The notes beneath the pieces are model-generated. The model worked only from the letters and a program-made list of their open reading frames with translations. It was not told the origin of the DNA and made no database searches. A stretch of DNA of 49,266 nucleotides from DASXRA01 sp036506155 (GTDB taxonomy: Bacteria; Actinomycetota; Actinomycetes; Mycobacteriales; Jatrophihabitantaceae), in contig DASXSF010000077.1 in the NCBI GenBank assembly GCA_036506155.1, positions 1 through 49,266 on the forward strand. Direction: 5' to 3'. This document shows positions 25,630 through 32,777 of this stretch, piece after piece. The translations under genes were made by a program, and so were the position numbers. The number at the start of each line of letters is the position of its first letter. The stretch's first letter is position 1.

Positions 25630-26944
25630 CCAGCCCGGCGCCGACCTGCCCGGTGCCCGCGACCTTTCCGGCCATGCCGGTGTTGATCTGAGGCAGGATG
25701 CCGGTACGCACCACGCGCGTCACGTCGATGCCGCACGGCACGCCCCGGAAGTCGAGCACCGGGACGGCGTACGCGGGATGCTCGGCCAGGGTGATCTCGT
25801 ACATGCGCCGCGTCGTGGCGAGTGCGTCGGCGACGGTCCCGCCGACGAAGCGCACGATGGCGGGCGCCGCCGCCATGGCGAACCCGCCGAGCCCGGCCGT
25901 CTCCGTGATCGCCGAGTCGCCGATGTCGGGGTTGGCGTCGGCCGGGCCGAACCGGCCCAGGTACAGTCCGTCGGGCACCAACGCCGGCGCGGTGAACCAC
26001 TGCCCGCCGGTGCCCGACACCTGGATGCCGAAGTCGGTGCCGTTGCGCGCCATCGCGACCACCATCGTCGAGCCCGCGATGCCGCGTGCGGCGTCGAGAG
26101 TGAGCTTGCACGCCGGCATGGCAACATTCAGGAAGAAGTGGTCGTTGCCGGCCACGAAGCGCAGAGCCTCGGCAATGTCCGAGGACGGGAAGCCGGAATC
26201 CACCATCGCGGGCATGAGCTCGCGCAGCAGCATCAGCGTCCCGGCGCGATTTCGGTTGTGCGCCTCGTCGCCCATGTGGAGCATCTGCGCCACGATCGAC
26301 TTGATGTCGACGGGGCCGTGGGCGCGCACCGTCGCCTGCAGCATCGGCCCGAGGACGTCTGCCATCCACCGCAGCCGGGCGAGCACGTCGGGGGAGTACG
26401 CGCCGTAACGCAGCACCCTGCCCAGCCCTTCGTTGAGAGAGCAGTAGGCCAGTGCGCCGCTTTTCGGATCCTCGAGTACGAACAGCCACATCGACGCCGA
26501 CACCACTCCGGCCATCGGCCCGACGGCGCGCGCGTGGTGGCACGGCGCGAGGTGGAGTCGGCCGGCCTCGAAGAGCGCGCCGGCCTGCGAGGGATCGTCG
26601 ACCAGGCCCTCGAACGCTGCTGCGCCCAGCAGCGCACCGCGCAACGGCCCCGACATACGCCCCCATTCGATCGGTGGGCCGGCGTGCAGGAAGTCGGTCC
26701 GAGAGAGCCCGAGCGCGTCGCCGGCCGGCATCACGTCGACGAGCAGCGCGCGCGTCTCGGTCATGCGCCGGACGGCCTCGGCATTCGCGGCGGCGCGCCG
26801 CGGGTCGGCCATGACACGCGCCAGGTCGCCGGCGGTGCCGTTCATCGGCGGCCGCCAGTCGACGCGGGTCACGTACGCGGCCTGCGCCTCGGCGGCATCG
26901 GCGAGCACGTCGATGCCTGCCGCAATGATGTGTGGCTCAGTCAT
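25568..26944 (-). CDS. DUF1116 family protein, AllG/YlbE-like oxamate carbamoyltransferase subunit
   Basis: Third gene of a leftward trio DUF2877-FdrA-DUF1116. In E. coli the homologous fdrA-ylbE-ylbF products have been assigned as oxamate carbamoyltransferase (AllF, AllG, AllH), which converts oxalurate and phosphate to oxamate and carbamoyl phosphate. Features of the 458-residue protein include VDWRPPMNGTAGDLARV, GPMAGVVSASMWLFVLE and MLHMGDEAHNRNRAGTLMLL. No transmembrane segments or signal are seen. Its ATG overlaps the FdrA stop by eight bases. The true substrate here is unknown; see the findings. Confidence 0.85.
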   Translation of the reverse strand: MTEPHIIAAGIDVLADAAEAQAAYVTRVDWRPPMNGTAGDLARVMADPRRAAANAEAVRRMTETRALLVDVMPAGDALGLSRTDFLHAGPPIEWGRMSGPLRGALLGAAAFEGLVDDPSQAGALFEAGRLHLAPCHHARAVGPMAGVVSASMWLFVLEDPKSGALAYCSLNEGLGRVLRYGAYSPDVLARLRWMADVLGPMLQATVRAHGPVDIKSIVAQMLHMGDEAHNRNRAGTLMLLRELMPAMVDSGFPSSDIAEALRFVAGNDHFFLNVAMPACKLTLDAARGIAGSTMVVAMARNGTDFGIQVSGTGGQWFTAPALVPDGLYLGRFGPADANPDIGDSAITETAGLGGFAMAAAPAIVRFVGGTVADALATTRRMYEITLAEHPAYAVPVLDFRGVPCGIDVTRVVRTGILPQINTGMAGKVAGTGQVGAGLVTPPAEIFPAALAELARRAP

Positions 26945-28310
26945 GCGCTATCAGCTCACACGCGAACCGGGCGGCCTGCGCGTTCGAGGCGAAGACGTGC
27001 GCCCCGGCGCCCCGCAGCGTGCTCGCCTGGCGGTCGAGGTCCTGTGGGTCGTCCCGGGTGCCGATCAGGCTCGCGACGACCGGGGCCCGCGACGCGGCGA
27101 CCAACGGGCCGAGCCCGGCGGAAGGGTCGGGTTGGGCGCCATGGCCGAGCACGACGTCGAGCAGGACCACGGCGGTGTCCGGATCTGCAGTGGTATCCGC
27201 GAGACGTTCCAGGCGGAGGGATGCGTCGATCATCGGGTGCGGGCGCCCGGCGGTCAGCGCGTCATCGCCGAAGTCGATCATCTCGTGCGGTACGCCGCAT
27301 TGCTGCGCGATGAGCGCGGCCTCGTCGCGCAGCGTGCCGCCTGCGTACAGCCCGCGCAGCACGCCGGGTCGCGGGTCGCTCGCGCGGCCCGGCCAGGCCG
27401 GCCAGCGCGGCACCGGCCGGCCCAGCGCGCGCAGGACGTCCTCAGCGGCGGTGCTCAGATCCGTCTCGCCCACGAACGCGAACCGTACGGGGGTGGATGT
27501 CGTCGTGTCCCGGATCCGCCGGGCGACCTGCGCATCGGGCGGCTTCGACACGACGACGATCAGCTCGGTGGCGGGATCGGCGTCGAGCCGCTGGAGGGCG
27601 GTGAGCGTGGAGCGGCCGCCCACCGCCGCCGACAGGTCGCGCCCGCCGACGCCCAGCGCTGCGCTGATGCCGACGCCGGCGGCGTCGAGCAGGCACAGCA
27701 ACTGCTGGCATCCCGTGCCGGACGCGGCCACGATGCCGACCGGCCCGGGCTGCACCGCGTTCGCGAAGCCGAGGCCGATTCCTGCCACCACGGCGGTGCC
27801 GCAGTCCGGTCCCATCACCAGGCGGTCCAGCTCGGCGGCCACGCGCTTCAGCACGATCTCGTGAGCGATCGGCACATTGTCCGAGAAGATCATCACGTCA
27901 CAACCCGCCTCGAGCGCGTCCATCGCCTCGGTGAACGCGTGCTGGCCCGGCACGGAGATCAGGGCCAGCCCTGCCTCGCGGCGCGCGGCTGCGCCCACCG
28001 TGCGCGCCGCCGGCTGCTCGGTGCCCTGCGGGGTGGTTGCGGGTTGTGTGGCGAGCGCCCGCTCGGCCGCCGCGAGGGCGGCCCCTAGCCCTGCCTCGTC
28101 GGCCACTCGCAGCGCGACGAGCAGCGCGTCCGGCGAGGCGCCGTCGGGTACGGCGAATCCCATGCCGCGTGCCAGCTCAACGTTCAGGGCCGTCGCCATC
28201 GCGACCAGGGCGACGTCCACCTCGGCGGCGAGCTGCAACCGCTGGCTCACCTGCATGAGCGTCACCGAGTCTGCATACGCCCCGGTACGGAGCTCGACGT
28301 GATCGATCAC
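26937..28310 (-). CDS. FdrA-like protein (acyl-CoA ligase fold), AllF-like carbamoyltransferase subunit
   Basis: Related in fold to succinyl-CoA ligase alpha and beta chains, but members pair with DUF1116 and DUF2877 proteins. The 457 residues run from DHVELRTGAYADSVTLMQVS (typical FdrA start) through LISVPGQHAFTEAMDALEAG, MGPDCGTAVVAGIGLGFANA, the nucleotide-fold GIVAASGTGCQQLLCLLDAA and GVGGRDLS, to the C-terminal LYAGGTLRDEAALIA domain. GTG 28310 starts at the conserved N-terminus four bases after the DUF2877 stop. Confidence 0.87.
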   Translation of the reverse strand: MIDHVELRTGAYADSVTLMQVSQRLQLAAEVDVALVAMATALNVELARGMGFAVPDGASPDALLVALRVADEAGLGAALAAAERALATQPATTPQGTEQPAARTVGAAARREAGLALISVPGQHAFTEAMDALEAGCDVMIFSDNVPIAHEIVLKRVAAELDRLVMGPDCGTAVVAGIGLGFANAVQPGPVGIVAASGTGCQQLLCLLDAAGVGISAALGVGGRDLSAAVGGRSTLTALQRLDADPATELIVVVSKPPDAQVARRIRDTTTSTPVRFAFVGETDLSTAAEDVLRALGRPVPRWPAWPGRASDPRPGVLRGLYAGGTLRDEAALIAQQCGVPHEMIDFGDDALTAGRPHPMIDASLRLERLADTTADPDTAVVLLDVVLGHGAQPDPSAGLGPLVAASRAPVVASLIGTRDDPQDLDRQASTLRGAGAHVFASNAQAARFACELIAHD

Positions 28311-28314
28311 TGGC

Positions 28315-29031
28315 TCACGCCGCGACGGCAGCGGCGACGACCCCGGACGCGAGCGCCGCGCCCGAGGTATGGCCGACTGCGAACAAGTCGGCGAGCGCAG
28401 GGTCGAGCGGACGGCGCCCGCCCAGCGCGTCGAGCAGCCCGCCCACCTGAGGGATCGCCTCGCCGGCCGCAGCGTGCCGCAGCAGCGCCGCCGACAGCGT
28501 GGTGGTGCGGGATGCCGCCTCATTGTCAACGACCACGCGCACGTCGTCCGCCGGGACGCCGTACGCCGCCGCCCCGGCGAGGTATCCGGCCAGCACGTCG
28601 TCACCCTGCGGCGTGAGCCCGGCCCCGCGGCCGAGCAGCCGGCCCGGCTGGGTCAGGTCGGCCGGATCGACCGCAGCACGTGCGGCTCGCACCCTGGCCC
28701 GCAGCGGCGCCGGGCGACGCTCCACGTGGGCCGACATGACCCGCCCAGGACGGATCACGGTGCGGCCGAACCGCAGCGCGCCGCCGCCGACGACAACATC
28801 GCCGGGCAGGTCGAGGTTCGTGGCCGACACAGCCAACCCGCAGGGCAGGCGCACCGCGTCACGCCCCAGTACGGCGATCACCCCGAATGCGTACGGCACT
28901 GCTACGTACACGGCGGACGGAAAGCGCGCCAGGACGCGCCCGCGACACGGTGGTCCGAACAGCGCCTGGCGCATCCGTACCGGCACGGAGGCACGGAAGG
29001 CGACGGCGGACGTGGTCGTCGCCATCGCCAT
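28315..29031 (-). CDS. DUF2877 domain protein, AllH/YlbF-like carbamoyltransferase subunit
   Basis: First gene of the leftward trio; 238 residues. The diagnostic stretch is LGRGAGLTPQGDDVLAGYL near residue 143, and a late GHTSGAALASGV is also typical. ATG 29031 has a GGAGG Shine-Dalgarno six bases upstream on the minus strand. The three genes form one unit (4-base gap, then 8-base overlap), divergent from a PucR regulator 94 bases away. Confidence 0.87.
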   Translation of the reverse strand: MAMATTTSAVAFRASVPVRMRQALFGPPCRGRVLARFPSAVYVAVPYAFGVIAVLGRDAVRLPCGLAVSATNLDLPGDVVVGGGALRFGRTVIRPGRVMSAHVERRPAPLRARVRAARAAVDPADLTQPGRLLGRGAGLTPQGDDVLAGYLAGAAAYGVPADDVRVVVDNEAASRTTTLSAALLRHAAAGEAIPQVGGLLDALGGRRPLDPALADLFAVGHTSGAALASGVVAAAVAA

Positions 29032-29096
29032 TCCGGTCCTCCGGCCGTCCCCTACCCCCAGAGGTCCGCGAGCGAGATGACCGCGGCCTGATGCGC

Positions 29097-29119
29097 AGAG
29101 TACTCAGCGCGGGTACCGT
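29097..29119. promoter_or_regulatory. Divergent promoter region between the carbamoyltransferase trio and the pucR-like gene
   Basis: Rightward: TACCGT (29114-29119), then six bases and ATG 29126, the leaderless geometry seen at def and rpe. Leftward: TACTCT on the minus strand (29102-29097) is a candidate -10 about 60 bases before the DUF2877 start. The two hexamers are 11 bases apart, so occupancy of one would affect the other. Confidence 0.45.
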
Positions 29120-29125
29120 CTGCCG

Positions 29126-30829
29126 ATGGTTACAGTTGCCAACGATCGGGCCGAACCGATGCGGGATTTGCCAGCGCGCCGCGTGCTGTACGGGCTTCCG
29201 GTCCGGGCGCTGGTACACCTGCCCAGCCTGCGCGGTACCCGCGTGCTCGCTGGCACGGACGGCCTGGACCGCGAGGTACGCCGGGTGAACGTCATGGAGG
29301 TGCCCGACATCCTCCCGTGGGTCAAGCCCCACGAACTGCTGCTGACGACGTGGTTCCCGCTGCGGGCTGTGGGCGGCATCCGCGACGAGGCGGCGCTGTG
29401 CGAACTGGTCGCCGAGCTCGACCGTCGGCGCCTGGCCGCGATCGCGATCAAGCTGGGCCGCTATATCGACGAGGTGCCCGCCGCGGTGCTTTCCGTCGCC
29501 GACCGGATCGGCATGCCGATCCTGCGAGTGCCGGACGGGGTCGCGTTCGACGACGTGATCACCGACGTGTTCACCGAGCTCGTCGACCGGCAGTCCGGAG
29601 CACTGAGCCGGGCGGACGAGCTGCATCGCGCGCTCGCCACCATCGTCCTCGAAGGCGGCGACCTGCCGCAGATCGCAGACGAGGTTGCCCGCCTGCTCGA
29701 CGCGTCCGTGCTGATCTGCACGCCGGATGGGCGCGTGCAGGCGGAGGGCGGCAACCGCGAGACGTTCGCCGCGCTGCCACTGTTCGACCCGACGGGCCGA
29801 TTCCGGGTGGAGCAGCTGCGGCTCGGCGTGCAGCGACCGCCGGACGGCCATCCCGGCGAGGTCGCGATGGCGGCGATCGTCGCGGGCGGTACCGACCACG
29901 GGCGCATCGCCGCGTTCTGCTCGGGCGCATTGCCGCCGCCGGGCATTCAGGCACTGGAGCGCGCCGCGACCGTGGCCGCCCTCGCGATCACCAAGCAACT
30001 GGCGGTTGCCGCTGTCGAGAGCAAGTACCGCGGGGACTTCCTGCGCGACGTGCTCGCCGGTAGCGCGGGCGACCCGGCCGCGGTCGTGGAGCACTGCGCG
30101 TCGCTCGGTTGGGACGTCGACCGGCCGATGGTCATCGTGGTCGCCGAGCTTGATCCGGACGACCCGCAGCGGCCGATCCCACCGCCGCCCGTCGCGCTGC
30201 GCTCGCCGCAGGAGCGCTTCGCCGGCGCGTGGCTGCAGGTGGTCCGGGCCCGGGACAAGGCGGCGCCCGTCGTCGGGTTCAGCTCCGAGGTCGTGGCGCT
30301 CCTGCCGGTCAGCTCCGAGGCGGACGGCGCGGCCAAGGCGGTCGACGCGGTGGTGACCGCGGTGGCTGGTGACCGCGGTGGCGGACGGCGCTCCTTCTGC
30401 GCCGGGGTGAGCCGGATCGTCGTGGACGCCGCCCGGATTCCCGAGGCGTACGCCGAGGCACGCAGAGCGGTGGCCGTGGGGCGGCGGGTACACGGACGGG
30501 GCAGCGTGACGCCCTTCGACTCGCTGGGCGTGCACCGATTGCTGTCCCTCGTGCCGGACGCAGCCGAGCTGCACTCGTTCGCCGTCGAGACGCTGGGCGA
30601 CCTGGCCCGCGACACCCCCGAGGCGGCGGACTTGCGGCACACGCTGCAGACGCTGCTGGACACGAACCTCAACGTCGCCGAGACCGCGCGCATCCTGCAC
30701 TTCCACTACAACACGCTGCGGTATCGCATCGGCAAGCTGGAGCGGATCGTCGGCGCGTTCACGACCGAGCCGGCGCTGCGCCTGGACGTCGCGCTAGCCC
30801 TGCAAGTGATCGAGATGCGCGGGATCTGA
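29126..30829 (+). CDS. PucR-family transcriptional regulator
   Basis: 567 residues. The N-terminal PucR domain (about 35-150) includes RRVNVMEVPDILPWVKPHEL and IAIKLGRYIDEVPAAV, a central sensor-like region follows, and the C-terminal helix-turn-helix (HTH_30) is LLDTNLNVAETARILHFHYN followed by TLRYRIGKLERIVG. Family members control purine, allantoin and related nitrogen catabolism, responding to pathway intermediates. Its divergence from the FdrA trio points to that operon as a target; the molybdenum hydroxylase genes downstream may be another. The stop overlaps the next start (TGATG). Confidence 0.9.
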   Translation: MVTVANDRAEPMRDLPARRVLYGLPVRALVHLPSLRGTRVLAGTDGLDREVRRVNVMEVPDILPWVKPHELLLTTWFPLRAVGGIRDEAALCELVAELDRRRLAAIAIKLGRYIDEVPAAVLSVADRIGMPILRVPDGVAFDDVITDVFTELVDRQSGALSRADELHRALATIVLEGGDLPQIADEVARLLDASVLICTPDGRVQAEGGNRETFAALPLFDPTGRFRVEQLRLGVQRPPDGHPGEVAMAAIVAGGTDHGRIAAFCSGALPPPGIQALERAATVAALAITKQLAVAAVESKYRGDFLRDVLAGSAGDPAAVVEHCASLGWDVDRPMVIVVAELDPDDPQRPIPPPPVALRSPQERFAGAWLQVVRARDKAAPVVGFSSEVVALLPVSSEADGAAKAVDAVVTAVAGDRGGGRRSFCAGVSRIVVDAARIPEAYAEARRAVAVGRRVHGRGSVTPFDSLGVHRLLSLVPDAAELHSFAVETLGDLARDTPEAADLRHTLQTLLDTNLNVAETARILHFHYNTLRYRIGKLERIVGAFTTEPALRLDVALALQVIEMRGI

Positions 30830-31383
30830 TGCAGCTCGAGCCGCTGCCCGCCGCCGCAGCCTGGCAGCACGTCGGCGCCCGGTCCGGCTTCGAGGTCCTG
30901 TTCAGCCACGGCTCAAGACTGGAAGGGCACACCACCGCCGCCGAGGGGCGCGAGATCTGGTGGCTGCACTACGTCATCGAGCTCGATGACGCGTGGCAGA
31001 CACGGCGCGTCGAGGTCACGGGTCGATCCCGGGCAGGACCGCGGACGACCGTGCTCGAGCGCCTCGACGGTGACCGCTGGACGATCGGCGACGTGCCCGC
31101 ACCGCAGCTGTCCGGCTGCGTGGACGTCGACCTCGAGGCCTCAGCAGTGACGAACACGCTCCCGATCCACCGCCTGGAATTCCCCGACGGTGAGGCAGTG
31201 TCGTGCCCTGCGGCCTATGTCCGCGCCGATCTCACCGTCGAGCGCCTGGAGCAGACATACGCGGCGCGCTCCGATCTGCGCTTCGGCTACACAGCGCCGG
31301 CGTTCGCGTTCGCCGCCGAACTGCGCTACGACGGCTCCGGGCTGATCATCGATTATCCGGGCATCGCGACACGCGTGCGCTGA
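30829..31383 (+). CDS. Putative glycolipid-binding domain protein
   Basis: 184 residues of the family named putative glycolipid-binding (PF06475 type), with ALDAWxTR-like DDAWQTRRVEV, GCVDVDLEASAVTNTLPIHR and the closing GLIIDYPGIATRVR. No signal peptide or membrane segment is seen. It overlaps the regulator gene by one base, an unexpected partner. The biochemical role of the family is not established. Confidence 0.8.
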   Translation: MQLEPLPAAAAWQHVGARSGFEVLFSHGSRLEGHTTAAEGREIWWLHYVIELDDAWQTRRVEVTGRSRAGPRTTVLERLDGDRWTIGDVPAPQLSGCVDVDLEASAVTNTLPIHRLEFPDGEAVSCPAAYVRADLTVERLEQTYAARSDLRFGYTAPAFAFAAELRYDGSGLIIDYPGIATRVR

Positions 31384-31434
31384 GCGCTCGGCGGCCGGCG
31401 CCGTTCAGGTCGCCAACCCGGGCGCGGTAGGTGC

Positions 31435-31483
31435 TTGTCACCGGCGACTGCTCGGAGACAATGACGCGATGAGCGCGCATCGC
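31435..31483 (+). promoter_or_regulatory. Candidate promoter and inverted repeat upstream of the molybdenum hydroxylase operon
   Basis: TTGTCA (31435-31440) and GACAAT (31457-31462) are 16 bases apart. Directly downstream, GCGATG-AGCGCG-CATCGC (31466-31483) is a perfect inverted repeat with 6-bp arms at the predicted start of transcription, a plausible operator. Its left part, CGCGATGAGCGC (31465-31476), also matches the dispersed repeat. Confidence 0.4.
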
Positions 31484-31528
31484 AGGGTCGTCGCGGCGAG
31501 CCTCGGCCAGGTCATGGCGTCCCCGTGA
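31469..31528 (+). CDS. Possible 19-codon leader peptide ahead of coxM
   Basis: ATG 31469 opens a short frame, MSAHRRVVAASLGQVMASP, whose TGA (31526-31528) overlaps the coxM start as GTGA. GGAG lies 11 bases upstream. The overlap is the same as between real genes of the operon, so it could couple coxM translation to the leader. It may equally be chance. Confidence 0.3.
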   Translation: MSAHRRVVAASLGQVMASP

Positions 31529-32325
31529 AGCCGCCGTCGTTCGAGTACTCGCGCGCGTCGTCGCTGGACGAGGCGCTGGCCGTGCTGGGCGAGCTCGGTG
31601 GCGAGGCGAAGGTACTGGCCGGCGGGCAGAGCCTGGTGCCGCTGCTGTCGATGCGGTTGGCCGCGCCGCGGCACCTGGTGGACATCAACCGGCTTTCCGA
31701 GCTCGCATATGTGCGCACGTGCGACGACGGCGTACGGGTCGGGGCGACGGCGCGGCATGCGGATCTCGAACGCGACCCCGACGCCGCCGGCGTCCAGCCG
31801 CTGCTGCGGCGCGCCGTGCGGCTGATCGCGCACCCCACGATCCGCAACCGCGGCACGGTCGTGGGGAGCCTGGCGCATGCCGACCCCGCCGCCGAGCTGC
31901 CGGCCGTGCTCGCGCTGCTGGACGGCTCGGTGCGGGTCGCGTCGGTGCGCGGCACGCGTGAGATCGCGGCCCGGGAGTTCTTCCTCGGCACGCTCGAGTC
32001 TTCGCTGCGGCCGGGGGAACTCGCCGTCGAGGCCTTCTTTCCCGCGCTGCCGCCGGGTACGCGCACCTCGATCGTCGAGGTGGCGCGCCGGCACGGCGAC
32101 TACGCACTGTGCGGCGTCTGCGCGGTGCGCTCGGGCGAGGGCGCACGGGTGGCGCTCCTGGGCGTGGCGCCGACGCCGCTCGTCCTGGACGTGCCCGACG
32201 TGGCCGGGGCGGCCGAGCTCGCCCGATCGTCGATCGACCCCACGCCGGACATCCACGCCTCTGCCGAGTACCGCCGGCACCTGGCCGGTGTGCTCACCGC
32301 GCGGGCTCTGCAGGAGGCAGCGTGA
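31525..32325 (+). CDS. Molybdenum hydroxylase FAD-binding (medium) subunit, CoxM-like
   Basis: Carries the FAD that passes electrons out of the enzyme. The 266 residues contain the two FAD signatures VLAGGQSLVPLLSMRL and TIRNRGTVVGSLAHADPAAELP, and a C-terminal CO-dehydrogenase flavoprotein domain. GTG 31525 gives MKPPSFEYSRASSLDEALAVL, the normal N-terminus. It is the first structural gene of a tightly overlapped operon up to 37122. Confidence 0.92.
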   Translation: MKPPSFEYSRASSLDEALAVLGELGGEAKVLAGGQSLVPLLSMRLAAPRHLVDINRLSELAYVRTCDDGVRVGATARHADLERDPDAAGVQPLLRRAVRLIAHPTIRNRGTVVGSLAHADPAAELPAVLALLDGSVRVASVRGTREIAAREFFLGTLESSLRPGELAVEAFFPALPPGTRTSIVEVARRHGDYALCGVCAVRSGEGARVALLGVAPTPLVLDVPDVAGAAELARSSIDPTPDIHASAEYRRHLAGVLTARALQEAA

Positions 32326-32777
32326 ACGTTCGGCTGGTCGTCAACGGGGTGCCCTACGACGTGGAGGTGCCGCCGCGGCGGCTGCTGTCCGATTGCCTGC
32401 GCCACGACCTGCGCCTCACCGGCACGCACGTGGGCTGCGAGCACGGCGTCTGCGGTGCGTGCACTGTGTTGCTGGACGGCCGCCCGGTGCGCTCCTGCCT
32501 GCTCCTGGCGGTCAGCGTGGACGGCCTGGAGATCACCACTGTCGAAGGTCTCGCGCATAATGGCGAGCTGTCCCCGGTGCAACAAGCGTTCGCGGACTGC
32601 CACGGACTGCAGTGCGGCTTCTGCACGCCGGGGTTCCTGACCACGATCACCGCCGGGCTGCGCGAGAACCCGGATCCGACCGAGGACGAAGCCCGCGAGA
32701 TGATCGCCGGCAACCTGTGCCGGTGCACCGGGTACCAGAACATCGTCGCCGCGGTCATGAAGGCGGCGCGGCCATGA
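32322..32777 (+). CDS. Molybdenum hydroxylase [2Fe-2S] (small) subunit, CoxS-like
   Basis: The 151 residues bind two [2Fe-2S] clusters. The ferredoxin-type site is GCEHGVCGACTVLLDG with a later Cys, and the helical-domain site is LQCGFCTPGF with NLCRCTGYQNIV. GTG 32322 overlaps the coxM stop (GTGA) and has AGGAGG just upstream; the stop overlaps coxL as ATGA. Confidence 0.94.
   Translation: MNVRLVVNGVPYDVEVPPRRLLSDCLRHDLRLTGTHVGCEHGVCGACTVLLDGRPVRSCLLLAVSVDGLEITTVEGLAHNGELSPVQQAFADCHGLQCGFCTPGFLTTITAGLRENPDPTEDEAREMIAGNLCRCTGYQNIVAAVMKAARP

Noticed and set aside
25430..27313. Long rightward frame antisense to the DUF1116 gene
   Set aside because: No family signature; the leftward DUF1116 and FdrA frames are conserved and overlap in operon fashion.
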